Source of the DNA: Actinophytocola oryzae
GTDB lineage: Bacteria; Actinomycetota; Actinomycetes; Mycobacteriales; Pseudonocardiaceae
Length of the DNA: 64,000 nt
Assembly: GCF_004364325.1 (NCBI RefSeq)
Contig: NZ_SOCP01000006.1
Span: 124,001 to 188,000 of the forward strand
Direction of reading: 5' to 3'
Position 1 is the stretch's first letter. Each line of letters starts with the position of its first letter. Both the position numbers and the translations under genes were made by a program. Under the pieces are notes generated by a model. The model was not told where the DNA came from and did no database searches. It saw only the letters and a list, made by a program, of their open reading frames with translations. Of this stretch, positions 24,501-33,183 are shown piece by piece.

Positions 24501-24935
24501 GTGTCTGTCATCGCGCTCGTGGTGCTCGTCGTCGGACTGTTCGTCGCCGCGGTCGGCGTGCTCGGCTTCCTCGAGCGGTTGCCGCGCAACCGGTTCGGTG
24601 GGGTGCGGACGCCCGCGACCCTCCGCGACGACGAGACGTTCCGGGTCGGGAACAAGGTCGCGGGCCTGCCCATCGCCGTCGGTGGCGTGGTCGGGATCCT
24701 CGGTGGCGTGGCCGGGCTCGCGATGACGGGTGTCGCCGCGGTCGTCGTCGTCGTGATCGCCCTCGTCGGGACCGTCGGCATCGCCGCCGCAGGCGGGGTG
24801 CTGGGGCACCGGGCCGCCGAGGCGGTGCCCGAGCCGGCGCCGGAGCTGCCTGCCGGGTGTGCGGGCTGTCAGTGCGGCGGGTGCGGCATCACCAGGTCAG
24901 TTGGTGCGAACGTCGCCGGGGTGGGTGGCGAGTAG
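24501..24935 (+). CDS. SdpI/YhfL-like small membrane protein with Cys-rich tail
   Basis: 144 aa from GTG 24501 (GTG 24483, coupled to a short upstream frame, would add six residues). Three or four hydrophobic segments: residues 2-22, about 57-80 and 80-105. Between the first two is NRFGGVRTPATLRDDETFRVGNKVAG, the sequence signature of the SdpI family, which in Bacillus confers immunity to the SdpC toxin; in actinobacteria the role is unknown. The C-terminal tail carries CAGCQCGGCG, a CxxCxCxxC pattern that could bind a metal. The last 39 bp overlap the convergent yqgE gene. Confidence 0.72.
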   Translation: MSVIALVVLVVGLFVAAVGVLGFLERLPRNRFGGVRTPATLRDDETFRVGNKVAGLPIAVGGVVGILGGVAGLAMTGVAAVVVVVIALVGTVGIAAAGGVLGHRAAEAVPEPAPELPAGCAGCQCGGCGITRSVGANVAGVGGE

Positions 24936-25484
24936 CGCCAGCGGCATTCCCTGGCGCCTCAGCACCCGACCCCACAGGTCGCGGTCGGCGGGCGCGAGGA
25001 CGTCGCTCGGCAGTGCCGGGACCACGATCCAGTCGCCGCGCTCTATCTCCCCGGCCACCTGGCCGACGTCCCAGCCCGCGTAGCCCGCGAACACACGCAG
25101 GCCGCGGAACTTGGGCACCAGCGCCTCGGGGTCCGCGTCGAGGTCCACCAGCGCCACCGGTCCCCGGACGCCGATCAGGCCCTTGACGCCCGCGGCCTCC
25201 TCGCCGGTGCGCATGGCGGCCAGGCACAGCGCCGTCTTCTGGTCGACCGGTCCGCCCACGAACACCGAGCCGGGATTGGACACGTGCGGACCCCAGTTGG
25301 GCAGCACGTCGTCCACCGGCACCTCGCTCGGGCGGTTGAGCACAACACCAAGTGTCCCCTCGCCGCGGTGGTCGATGACGAACACGACCGTGCGGCGGAA
25401 GTTGGCGTCGGTGAGGCTGGGCGCCGCCACGAGCAGCGTGCCCGGCTCGACAGCCGCGTCGGGAGCGTCGGATCGCACGGTCAC
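24897..25484 (-). CDS. YqgE/AlgH family protein (UPF0301)
   Basis: 195 aa, start placed at GTG 25484 (VTVRSDAPDAAVEPGTLLVA). Upstream codons read as a non-family Arg/Pro-rich extension. Family hallmarks: GTLLVAAPSLTDANFRRTVVFVIDH, LGVVLNRPSEVPVDDVL, VFVGGPV, FAGYAGWDVGQVAGEIERGDWIV. The biochemical function of the family is not established; Pseudomonas AlgH is its best known member. Its 3' end overlaps the SdpI-like gene by 39 bp on the opposite strand. In mycobacteria a homologue (Rv0038) also lies near leuS. Confidence 0.92.
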   Translation of the reverse strand: MTVRSDAPDAAVEPGTLLVAAPSLTDANFRRTVVFVIDHRGEGTLGVVLNRPSEVPVDDVLPNWGPHVSNPGSVFVGGPVDQKTALCLAAMRTGEEAAGVKGLIGVRGPVALVDLDADPEALVPKFRGLRVFAGYAGWDVGQVAGEIERGDWIVVPALPSDVLAPADRDLWGRVLRRQGMPLALLATHPGDVRTN

Positions 25485-25857
25485 ATGATCCCATCCGTCG
25501 ATGCTGAATCCAGCAGCACTTGGCCACTTGGGGAACAATCCTCCACGCCCCCTCGTTGCAGGGGGTGGCCGGACACCATTGTGTCCCCCGGGCTCAACCA
25601 GAATCGCCTTCGTGGAATACCGCTCGGCTGGAGCCACGTCGTGCCAACCGCCGTGAGGCGACCTGGTGGACGGCCTCACTCGGGGCGAGCTGCGTTCGCG
25701 TTCCGCGAACCAGCTCGCTCCGAGGTTCTCCTGGGGGTGCAACCCCCGGACCCCGCCCGGCGGGCTTCGCCCCCGGACCCCCGACCCGCATCGGTCCAGG
25801 TAACTGGTCACCCGCCGTTTCGGGATCTTTACCTCGTTCGCCGTAGGCTGATCCTTC
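25485..25857. other. yqgE-MFS divergent intergenic region with palindromic element
   Basis: A 373-bp stretch without a supported gene. A strong 15-bp inverted repeat with one bulge occupies 25685-25718 (GCGAGCTG-C-GTTCGCG, loop TTC, CGCGAACCAGCTCGC). CCCCCGGACCCC occurs twice, at 25743-25754 and 25770-25781, around a small GGGC/GCCC hairpin. This looks like a REP-type or structured leader element. Promoters for the two divergent genes must also lie here. Confidence 0.6.
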
Positions 25858-27171
25858 GTGAGCGAGACGGCGGAGCGACCTCCGCAGGCGGCACAGGACT
25901 CCCATCACAGCCGGATCGGGGCCAGGAAGCTCCTTGCCTTCGAGGGGTTCCGCCGTTTGCTGTTCAGCCGGTTCTCCTCACAGTGGGGTGACGGACTCTT
26001 CCAGACCGGCCTCGCCGGGGCCGTCGTCTTCAACCCGGAACGCGCCGTGTCGCCGCCGGAGATCGCCGCCGGGTTCGTCGTGCTCCTCCTGCCCTACTCG
26101 ATCATCGGGCCCTTCGCGGGCGCCCTGCTCGACCGCTGGGACCGGCGCCGGGTGCTCGTCGCGGCCAACATCCTGCGCGGGATCCTGATCCTGATCTCGG
26201 CCGCCGCCGTGGCCACCGGGGTGGGCGGGTTCCCGATCCTGCTCCTCGCCCTCGTCGTCATCGGGATCAGCCGGTTCGTCGGCGCCGGGCTCTCCGCCTC
26301 GCTGCCACACGTCGTGCCCGTGCCCAACCTCGTGGAGGCCAACGCGCTGTCGGTCACGCTCGGCGCGGTCATCTCCGTGATCGGCGGCGGCTGCGCGGTC
26401 GGGCTCCGCGCGGTGTTCGGCGACGACAACGTCGGCTCCGGGCTCACCACCGCCGTCGCCGTCATCGGGTCGGGGCTCGCGGCCTGGCTCGCCGGGCGCT
26501 TCGCACGCGGCGCGCTCGGACCGGACAAGGTGGTCGAACCGGCCACCGCGCTCGCCGCCGTGGCCAACGGGCTCTTCGACGGCGGGCGCGTCGCCGCCCG
26601 CACCCCGAGCGTCGCCGCCGGGTTCTGCGCACTCCTCGCCCACCGGGCCTCGTTCGGCATCTCACTGCTGCTGACCGTCATCCTGATGCGCTACAGCTTC
26701 GAGGACTGGGGGCCCGTCAAGGCCGGCCTGCCCGGCCTCGGCGTCGTGCTCGGCGCGGGCGGGCTCGGCATCTTCGTCGCGGGCCTCACCACCGCACGGC
26801 TCGTGACCGGTCTCGGCCGCAAGCGGACCGTCTTCTTCGCGCTCGGCGCCGCCGCGCTCAGCCAGTTCGGGCTCGGCCTGCCGATGACGCTGCCGACCAC
26901 GCTGCTCGCCGCGTTCCTCATCGCCTACACCGGCCAGGTCGTGAAACTCTGCGTCGACGCGGCCGTGCAGCGCGACATCGGCGACGAGACCCGAGGCCGG
27001 GTGTTCGCCCTCTACGACATGCTGTTCAACATCACGCAAGCGCTTGCGGTGGCCATCGCGGCGACCGTGATCCCGGCCAACGGCGAGTCGGTCGGCCTGA
27101 TCATCGCGGCGACCCTCATCTACCTGGCCGGGATCACCGGCTTGGAGGTGGTCAGTCGCCGGTCGGCGTGA
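25858..27171 (+). CDS. MFS transporter
   Basis: 437 aa from GTG 25858. About 12 TM helices with the MFS motif A-like loop LLDRWDRRRVLVAANILRG between TM2 and TM3, and a second-half equivalent RLVTGLGRKRTVFF. The N-terminal tail of about 30 residues is polar, then FRRLLFSRFSSQWGDGLFQTGL, typical of MFS drug/H+ antiporter-like proteins next to the pcnA gene in actinobacteria. Substrate unknown. Its last 20 bp overlap the 3' end of the convergent pcnA gene. Confidence 0.9.
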   Translation: MSETAERPPQAAQDSHHSRIGARKLLAFEGFRRLLFSRFSSQWGDGLFQTGLAGAVVFNPERAVSPPEIAAGFVVLLLPYSIIGPFAGALLDRWDRRRVLVAANILRGILILISAAAVATGVGGFPILLLALVVIGISRFVGAGLSASLPHVVPVPNLVEANALSVTLGAVISVIGGGCAVGLRAVFGDDNVGSGLTTAVAVIGSGLAAWLAGRFARGALGPDKVVEPATALAAVANGLFDGGRVAARTPSVAAGFCALLAHRASFGISLLLTVILMRYSFEDWGPVKAGLPGLGVVLGAGGLGIFVAGLTTARLVTGLGRKRTVFFALGAAALSQFGLGLPMTLPTTLLAAFLIAYTGQVVKLCVDAAVQRDIGDETRGRVFALYDMLFNITQALAVAIAATVIPANGESVGLIIAATLIYLAGITGLEVVSRRSA

Positions 27172-28597
27172 TGCCCTCGTTCTCGGCCCACTTGCGCAGC
27201 TCGGCGATCGCGTCGTCGTGCTCCAGCGGGCCACGGTCCAGCCGCAGCTCCTTCAGGTAACGCCACGCCCTGCCGACCAGCGGGCCGGGCGGCAGCCCGA
27301 GCAGACGCATGATCTCGTTGCCGTCCAGGTCGGGCCGCACCCGCGCCAGGTCCTCCTCGGCGGCGATCCGCGAGATCCGCGTCTCGAGGTCGTCGTACGT
27401 CCGCTGGAGAGCCGCCGCCTTGCGCCGGTTGCGGGTCGTGCAGTCGGCACGCACCAACTTGTGCAGCCTCGGGAGCAGGGGACCGGCGTCCGTCACGTAC
27501 CGCCGCACCGCCGAGTCCGTCCACTCGCCCTTGCCGTAGCCGTGGAAGCGCAGGTGGAGGTACACGAGCTGGGCGACCTCCTCGATGACGTCCTTCGAGT
27601 ACCGCAACGCGCGCAAACGTTTGCGGACCATCTTGGCGCCCACGACCTCGTGGTGGTGGAAGCTCACCCCGCCACCCTCGACGAACCGGCGCGTCGCCGG
27701 CTTGCCGATGTCGTGCAGCAACGCCGCGAGCCGCAGCACGAGGTCCGGCTCGGTGTCCGGCTCCTCCAGGTCGACCGCCTGGTCCAGCACCACCAGCGAG
27801 TGCTGGTAGACGTCCTTGTGCTGGTGGTGCTCGTCGATCTCCAGCCGCATGGCGGGCACCTCGGGCAACACGATCTCCGCGAGCCCCGTGTCGACCATCA
27901 GCTCCAGACCCCGCCTGGGGAACCTCCCGCACAGCAGCTTGGACAGCTCGACCTGGACCCGCTCCGCGGTGATCCGCTCCAGCTGACCCGCCATGTCCCC
28001 GATCGCGTCGAGCACGCGTGGCGCGACGTCGAACCCGAGCTGGCTCACGAACCGGACCGCGCGCATCATCCGCAGCGGGTCGTCGTTGAACGACTCCTGC
28101 GGCGTCGCCGGCGTGTCCAGGATCCGCTTCCGCAGCGCCGCCCTGCCGTCGTGCGGGTCGACCAGCTTCCTCGTCGCCAGGTCGATGGCCATGGCATTGA
28201 CGGTGAAGTCCCGCCGGACCAGGTCCTCCTCGATGGAGGATCCGAACCGGACCTCGGGGTTGCGGCTCATGCGGTCGTAGGCGTCAGTCCGGAACGTGGT
28301 GATCTCCACGGTCGCACCGCGTTTCGAGGCACCCATGGTGCCGAACGCGATGCCCGTGTCCCAGATGGCGTCCGCCCATCCGGTCAGGAGCTCCCGCACC
28401 CGCTCGGGCCGCGCGTCGGTCGCGAAGTCGAAGTCGTTGCCCAGTCTGCCCAGCAGGGCGTCCCGGACCGTGCCGCCGACGAGGTACAGCTGGTGGCCCG
28501 CCTGGGCGAAGCGGGAGCCGAGCTCTTCGGCCACGGGGAAGCGCACCTGCTCCTCCGTTTCGCGGTTGCGGGCGTCGATGGTCTGGAGTTCGGACAC
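27152..28597 (-). CDS. pcnA: CCA tRNA nucleotidyltransferase (poly(A) polymerase family)
   Basis: 481-aa class II nucleotidyltransferase that repairs or adds the 3'-CCA of tRNAs. The N-terminal palm has LVGGTVRDALLGRLGNDFDFAT with the catalytic DFDFAT acidic pair, then RRDFTVNAMA and the DDPLRMMRAVRF motif. A C-terminal HD domain carries HDIGKPATRR near residue 280. GTG start at 28597. The gene is divergent from the nudix gene, the same arrangement as Rv3907c-Rv3908, and overlaps the MFS gene at its 3' end by 20 bp. Confidence 0.95.
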   Translation of the reverse strand: MSELQTIDARNRETEEQVRFPVAEELGSRFAQAGHQLYLVGGTVRDALLGRLGNDFDFATDARPERVRELLTGWADAIWDTGIAFGTMGASKRGATVEITTFRTDAYDRMSRNPEVRFGSSIEEDLVRRDFTVNAMAIDLATRKLVDPHDGRAALRKRILDTPATPQESFNDDPLRMMRAVRFVSQLGFDVAPRVLDAIGDMAGQLERITAERVQVELSKLLCGRFPRRGLELMVDTGLAEIVLPEVPAMRLEIDEHHQHKDVYQHSLVVLDQAVDLEEPDTEPDLVLRLAALLHDIGKPATRRFVEGGGVSFHHHEVVGAKMVRKRLRALRYSKDVIEEVAQLVYLHLRFHGYGKGEWTDSAVRRYVTDAGPLLPRLHKLVRADCTTRNRRKAAALQRTYDDLETRISRIAAEEDLARVRPDLDGNEIMRLLGLPPGPLVGRAWRYLKELRLDRGPLEHDDAIAELRKWAENEGITPTGD

Positions 28598-28662
28598 GAT
28601 GAACCAGCGTAACTGCCCTGATCGGGCAACCCGGACGCCATACCGGCATTACGATCGCGAAC

Positions 28663-29196
28663 ATGCCCCAGTCGTCCGGGAGGTCGCGTGGCGCCCGAGC
28701 CGGACGCCGCGGCAGGCGGCGCGGGCGGAAGATGGCCGCGGTCGACGAGACCTCCGCCGGTGGCGTGGTGATCAACGTCGCCCAGGACAAGGTCGTGCTG
28801 ATCGGCAGGCTGGACCGACGCGGACGGCTCCTGTGGTCACTGCCGAAAGGGCACATCGAGGCGGGTGAGACCCCCGAGATGACCGCCGTTCGGGAGGTCG
28901 GGGAAGAGACCGGCATCGTCGGCGAGATAATTCGACCGCTCGGCACCATCGACTACTGGTTCGTCGCGGAGCGCCGCAGGATCCACAAGACCGTGCACCA
29001 CTTCCTGATGGTGGAGCGCGGCGGCGACCTCTCGGACGAGGACGTCGAGGTGACCGAGGTCGGCTGGGTGGCACTCGACGAGCTGGAGGACCGGCTCGCC
29101 TACGCCGACGAGCGTCGCCTGGTCCGCAAGGCGCTCGAGCTGCTCGAGGTGACCACGAACAAGCAGGACCTGCCGGTAGAGGCTGACGGAGGCTGA
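28663..29196 (+). CDS. NUDIX hydrolase (MutT4-type)
   Basis: 177 aa. An Arg/Gly-rich N-terminal tail of about 25 residues precedes the nudix fold (ETSAGGVVINVAQDKVVLIGR). The nudix box is complete: GHIEAGETPEMTAVREVGEETGI, matching Gx5Ex7REUxEExGU. The position first in the nudix-DUF6049-murJ-sigM-trx block, divergent from pcnA, makes it the counterpart of mycobacterial Rv3908 (MutT4), a nucleotide-pool or diphosphate hydrolase. The true substrate is not evident. It ends 6 bp before the next gene. Confidence 0.93.
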   Translation: MPQSSGRSRGARAGRRGRRRGRKMAAVDETSAGGVVINVAQDKVVLIGRLDRRGRLLWSLPKGHIEAGETPEMTAVREVGEETGIVGEIIRPLGTIDYWFVAERRRIHKTVHHFLMVERGGDLSDEDVEVTEVGWVALDELEDRLAYADERRLVRKALELLEVTTNKQDLPVEADGG

Positions 29197-29202
29197 CCGA
29201 CG

Positions 29203-31407
29203 ATGACCTGGGGCTGGCGGCTGGGTGGGACCCTTGTGGTGTCCGGACTGCTCGCACTGTCCGCGCCCGTGGCGACCGCCGCGCAGCCCATCGGGCAGCC
29301 CGTGCCGCCGGTCGGCGACACGCAGTCGTCGATGTCCCTCCAGGTCACGAGCCTGACGCCGAGGATCGTCACCGCGGGCACGGGGACCGTCACGGTCGAG
29401 GGCAAGGTCACCAACACCGGTGACCGGCGGATCGACCAGATCCGCGTGCGCCTCCAGCGCGGCGACGCCATGGACTCGGACAAGGCGCTGCGGGACATCC
29501 AGGGCCAGAACACCGACGTCGCCATCGGCGGCTTCCAGAACATCGGCAAGACGCTGGAGCCGGGGGACAGCACGGAGGTGTCGGTCAGCATCGCCGTCAC
29601 CGGCGACCGGGGCACCCTGCGGATCACCGAGCCGGGCGTCTACCCGCTGCTCGTCAACGTGAACGGCCGGCCGGACTTCAGCTCGCAGGCCCGCCTCGCC
29701 GCCGTGTCCGTCCCGCTGCCGGTGATGTCCGTGCCGGGTGGCTCGGCGGCGAGCCCCAAGCCAGGTCCGCCGGAGGTCTCGCTCCTGTGGCCGCTGCTCG
29801 ACGAGCGACCCCGCCAGCTGCCCTCCTCGGACGGCACGACCACGCTGCTCGCCGACGACGACCTCGCCGACTCCCTCGCCGTCGGTGGCAGGCTGTTCAA
29901 CCTGGTCAACGCCGTGCGGACGGCGACGGCGACCGACACCGAGCTGCTGCGGTCGATCTGCTTCGTGATCGACCCGGACCTGCTGGCGACCGTGGTCGGG
30001 ATGACCAGGCCCTACCAGGTCCAGGTGGCGAACGGCCCGGCCACCGCGGGCAGGGGGGAGCAGGCGGCGACCGACTGGCTGGAGCGGGTCCGCGAGCTGG
30101 CCAGGGGCCACTGCGTGGTCGCCGTCCCGTACGCGGACGCCGACCTGGTCGCGCTCTCCCGCGCGGGTGCGGTCGACCTGGCCCAGCTCGCGCTCGCCGG
30201 CGCGTCGATCGTGAACGAGCAGCTCGGCGTCCAGCCGATGAAGAACGTCTACTGGCCCGCGGGCGGTTCCTTCGACCAGCGCACGCTCCTCGACCTCGCC
30301 AACGTCGGCTCGGCGACCGTGCTGGCCGACCCGGCCCACCTCCAGCGGGTCGAGGGCCGCGCGCCGTACACGGTCAACGGCTCCCCGACCGCAAACCCGA
30401 TCCGCGCCCTGCCGGTCGACTCGCTCATCTCGGACGCGCTCGCGACCGGCACACCCGCGCCGGACACGGACGCCACTGGCGGCTCGGTGCAGAACGGGCT
30501 CGCCGCGCTCGCCTACCGCGCCGCGTTCGACCGCCGCGACGGCGGCCAGGTGCTGATCGCGCCGCCGAGGCGCTGGCTCGCCTCCAGCACCGAGCTCGAC
30601 CAGTTCCTCGCGCTGACCAGGCAGCTGATCGACGACGGCTTCGTCACCGCGCTGCCGCTCGAGCAGCTCGTCGCCGCGCCGGACGGCGGCACCGTCGAGA
30701 CCCTCGCGTTCACCCCGCAGGACAGTGCGCAGGAGATCCCGACGCAGGTCACCGCCGAGGTGATGCGGATCAACGCGACCAAGCGGGACCTGCTCGACGC
30801 GATGGCCGACGACAACACCAACAGCGTCGATCCCGCCGACCTGCTCACGCCCATCCAGTACGGCCTGCTGCGCGCGGTGTCGACGGCCTGGCGCGGCCAC
30901 GTCCAGGAGGCGACCGAGACGGTCGGCTTCATGGAGGGCCGGCTCGACGGGCTGCGCGACGTGGTCGTGGTGAACGACCCGGCCCGGCCGCTGTCGCTCG
31001 CCTCCGGCGACAGCCCCATCCCGATCCGCGTCTACAACGGGCTGCCGGTCACGATCGTGGTCCGCGTCAACATGAGCCCCGTGCTGGGGCTGCGCACGGA
31101 GGCGATCCAGGACATCCGGATCCCACCGCTGTCCTCGACGCAGCGCTACATTCCGGCCGAGGTCAGCAGGTCGGGCCGCTTCAGCGTGGACATCCGGCTG
31201 ACCACGCCGGGGGGCACCCCGCTCGGCAAGACGGTCCGGCTGGAGCTCAACTCGACCTCGTACGGCATCATCAGCGTTGCCGTGACCGGTACCGCCGGCG
31301 CGGTGCTCGTGCTGCTCGTCGGCTTCCGGATCTTCCGGCGGGTCAGGGCGGCGCGGGCGGGCGAGGCGGCGGGAACGGGGTCGGGTGAGGAGATCGTTGA
31401 GCCGTAG
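29203..31407 (+). CDS. DUF6049-family secreted/membrane-anchored protein
   Basis: 734 aa, homologous by position and architecture to mycobacterial Rv3909. A signal peptide (TWGWRLGGTLVVSGLLALSA, VATAAQP) precedes an immunoglobulin-like N-terminal part (SLTPRIVTAGTGTVTVEG) and a long extracytoplasmic region. One C-terminal TM segment (SVAVTGTAGAVLVLLVGFRIF) is followed by a basic cytoplasmic tail. It lies immediately before murJ, whose GTG lies inside its 3' end (23-bp overlap), which points to a role in lipid II export or wall assembly. Its biochemical function is unknown. Confidence 0.87.
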   Translation: MTWGWRLGGTLVVSGLLALSAPVATAAQPIGQPVPPVGDTQSSMSLQVTSLTPRIVTAGTGTVTVEGKVTNTGDRRIDQIRVRLQRGDAMDSDKALRDIQGQNTDVAIGGFQNIGKTLEPGDSTEVSVSIAVTGDRGTLRITEPGVYPLLVNVNGRPDFSSQARLAAVSVPLPVMSVPGGSAASPKPGPPEVSLLWPLLDERPRQLPSSDGTTTLLADDDLADSLAVGGRLFNLVNAVRTATATDTELLRSICFVIDPDLLATVVGMTRPYQVQVANGPATAGRGEQAATDWLERVRELARGHCVVAVPYADADLVALSRAGAVDLAQLALAGASIVNEQLGVQPMKNVYWPAGGSFDQRTLLDLANVGSATVLADPAHLQRVEGRAPYTVNGSPTANPIRALPVDSLISDALATGTPAPDTDATGGSVQNGLAALAYRAAFDRRDGGQVLIAPPRRWLASSTELDQFLALTRQLIDDGFVTALPLEQLVAAPDGGTVETLAFTPQDSAQEIPTQVTAEVMRINATKRDLLDAMADDNTNSVDPADLLTPIQYGLLRAVSTAWRGHVQEATETVGFMEGRLDGLRDVVVVNDPARPLSLASGDSPIPIRVYNGLPVTIVVRVNMSPVLGLRTEAIQDIRIPPLSSTQRYIPAEVSRSGRFSVDIRLTTPGGTPLGKTVRLELNSTSYGIISVAVTGTAGAVLVLLVGFRIFRRVRAARAGEAAGTGSGEEIVEP

Positions 31408-33076
31408 CGGTACTACCCAGCATCTGCCTGGGCCACGACAATCACGGACCGTGGACGGCCCATCGCAGCAGAAGCCGCCGTCGCTCGCCAAGGCGAGCGG
31501 CTCGATGGCGATCGCGACGCTCGTCAGCCGGATCACGGGCTTCCTGTGGAAGATCCAGCTGGCCTGGGTGGCGGGCCTGACGGTCGTCAACGACTCGTTC
31601 ACGGTGGCCAACACGCTGCCGAACATCGTCTACGAGCTGCTGCTCGGCGGCGTGCTCGCAAGCGTTGTCGTGCCGCTGCTGGTCCGCGCGCAGGACGACC
31701 CGGACGGCGGCAGGGAGTACACGAACCGGCTGCTGACCGTGGGCATGACCATGCTGGCGGCAGGCACGGTCGTGGCGGTCGCGCTGGCGCCGCTGTTCAC
31801 CCGGCTGTACATGGACGACTCGACCGGCCAGGCCAACTCCGAGCTGGCCACCGCGTTCGCCTACCTGCTCCTGCCGGAGATCGTGTTCTACGGCCTGTTC
31901 GCGTTGCTGTCCGCGGTCCTGCAGGCCAAGCACGTGTTCGGCCCGACGGCGTGGGCGCCGGTGATCAACAACGTGGTGATCATGCTCACGATCGGCGCCT
32001 ACGCGGTCGTGCCCGGCGAGATCTCGCTCAACCCGGTCCGCATGGGCGACACCAAGCTGCTGGTCCTCGGCATCGGCGTCACGCTCGGGATTGCCGTGCA
32101 GGCGCTCGTGCTCCTGCCCGCGCTCCGGCGCACCGGGTTCCGGTTCCGCTGGACCTGGGGGCTCGACTCCCGGCTCAGGGAGTTCGGCGGGCTCGCGCTG
32201 TGGATCCTCGGCTACGTCGGGATCAGCCAGATCGGCATGGTGATCACGACCAGGGTGCTGACCGCGGGGGCGTCCGGCGGCGCCTCGATCTACTCGAACG
32301 CGTGGCTGCTGTTCCAGCTGCCGTACGGAGTCATCGGCGTGTCGCTGCTGACCGCGATCATGCCGAGGCTCTCGCGGGCCGCGGCGGACGGCGACACCGG
32401 CAAGCTGATCGACGACCTGTCGCTCGGCAGCAGGCTGTCCACGGTCATGCTCGTGCCGATCAGCGCCATCCTGACGATCGCGGGGTCGGCCACCGGCGTC
32501 GCGTTGTTCAGCCACGGCAACGCGGGGGTGGCCGACGCGGAGCGGCTCGGCACGGCACTCGCGTTCTCGGCGTTCGGGATCCTGCCGTACGCACTGGTCA
32601 TGCTGCAGCTGCGGGTGTTCTACGCGATGAAGGACGCGCGGACGCCGACGCTGATCATGGTCGTGATGACGGCGGTCAAGATCCCGCTGATGTACCTCGC
32701 CGCCGCGCGCCTGAACCCGGAGGACGTGGTGATCGGCGTGATGCTGGTCAACGCGCTCTCGTTCGTGGTCGGCGCGGTGCTCGGGCAGATGTGGCTGTGG
32801 GTCCGGCTCGGCAGGCTGCAGAGCATGCGGGTGGTCAAGGTGATCTTCCAGACGGTCGTGGCGGGCGCGCTCGGCGTCGCCGCCGCGGTCGGCGCCACCT
32901 ACCTGCTGCACGCCGTCGTGTCGGACGGCGTCGGGCCGAAGATCACCGCCTGGCTCGACCTGATCACGCAGGGTCTCGTGACGACGGTGGTCGCGTTCGG
33001 CCTGCTCGCGGTGTTCCGCGTGCCCGAGCTGCAGCCCGCCGTCGCGCGAATCACGCGCCTGGTCCGTCGTGGGTAG
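31385..33076 (+). CDS. murJ: Lipid II flippase MurJ (MviN)
   Basis: 563-aa MOP-superfamily flippase that moves lipid II to the outer membrane face for peptidoglycan synthesis. About 14 TM helices; family signatures include ASGSMAIATLVSRITGFLWK at the first helix and LPNIVYELLLGGVLASVVVPLL. It starts at GTG 31385 inside the preceding gene; a TTG at 31397 is an alternative. Unlike mycobacterial MviN it ends after the transporter domain: the pseudokinase and extracellular parts are encoded by the next gene, 107 bp downstream. Confidence 0.95.
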   Translation: MRRSLSRSGTTQHLPGPRQSRTVDGPSQQKPPSLAKASGSMAIATLVSRITGFLWKIQLAWVAGLTVVNDSFTVANTLPNIVYELLLGGVLASVVVPLLVRAQDDPDGGREYTNRLLTVGMTMLAAGTVVAVALAPLFTRLYMDDSTGQANSELATAFAYLLLPEIVFYGLFALLSAVLQAKHVFGPTAWAPVINNVVIMLTIGAYAVVPGEISLNPVRMGDTKLLVLGIGVTLGIAVQALVLLPALRRTGFRFRWTWGLDSRLREFGGLALWILGYVGISQIGMVITTRVLTAGASGGASIYSNAWLLFQLPYGVIGVSLLTAIMPRLSRAAADGDTGKLIDDLSLGSRLSTVMLVPISAILTIAGSATGVALFSHGNAGVADAERLGTALAFSAFGILPYALVMLQLRVFYAMKDARTPTLIMVVMTAVKIPLMYLAAARLNPEDVVIGVMLVNALSFVVGAVLGQMWLWVRLGRLQSMRVVKVIFQTVVAGALGVAAAVGATYLLHAVVSDGVGPKITAWLDLITQGLVTTVVAFGLLAVFRVPELQPAVARITRLVRRG

Positions 33077-33183
33077 CAGGCAACGACAGGACTAACCGGC
33101 CCGAGTCACGTAGGCTCACTGACACCGGCAAGTATCGAAGTGACCGCCTGGGGGGCTGTGGGCGCTGGGGCGGGGAGAGAGCA

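Noticed and set aside
28837..31626. Antisense open frame of 929 codons opposite the nudix and DUF6049 genes
   Set aside because: Mirror of GC-rich codons; no domain, no ribosome site, and it crosses three real genes.
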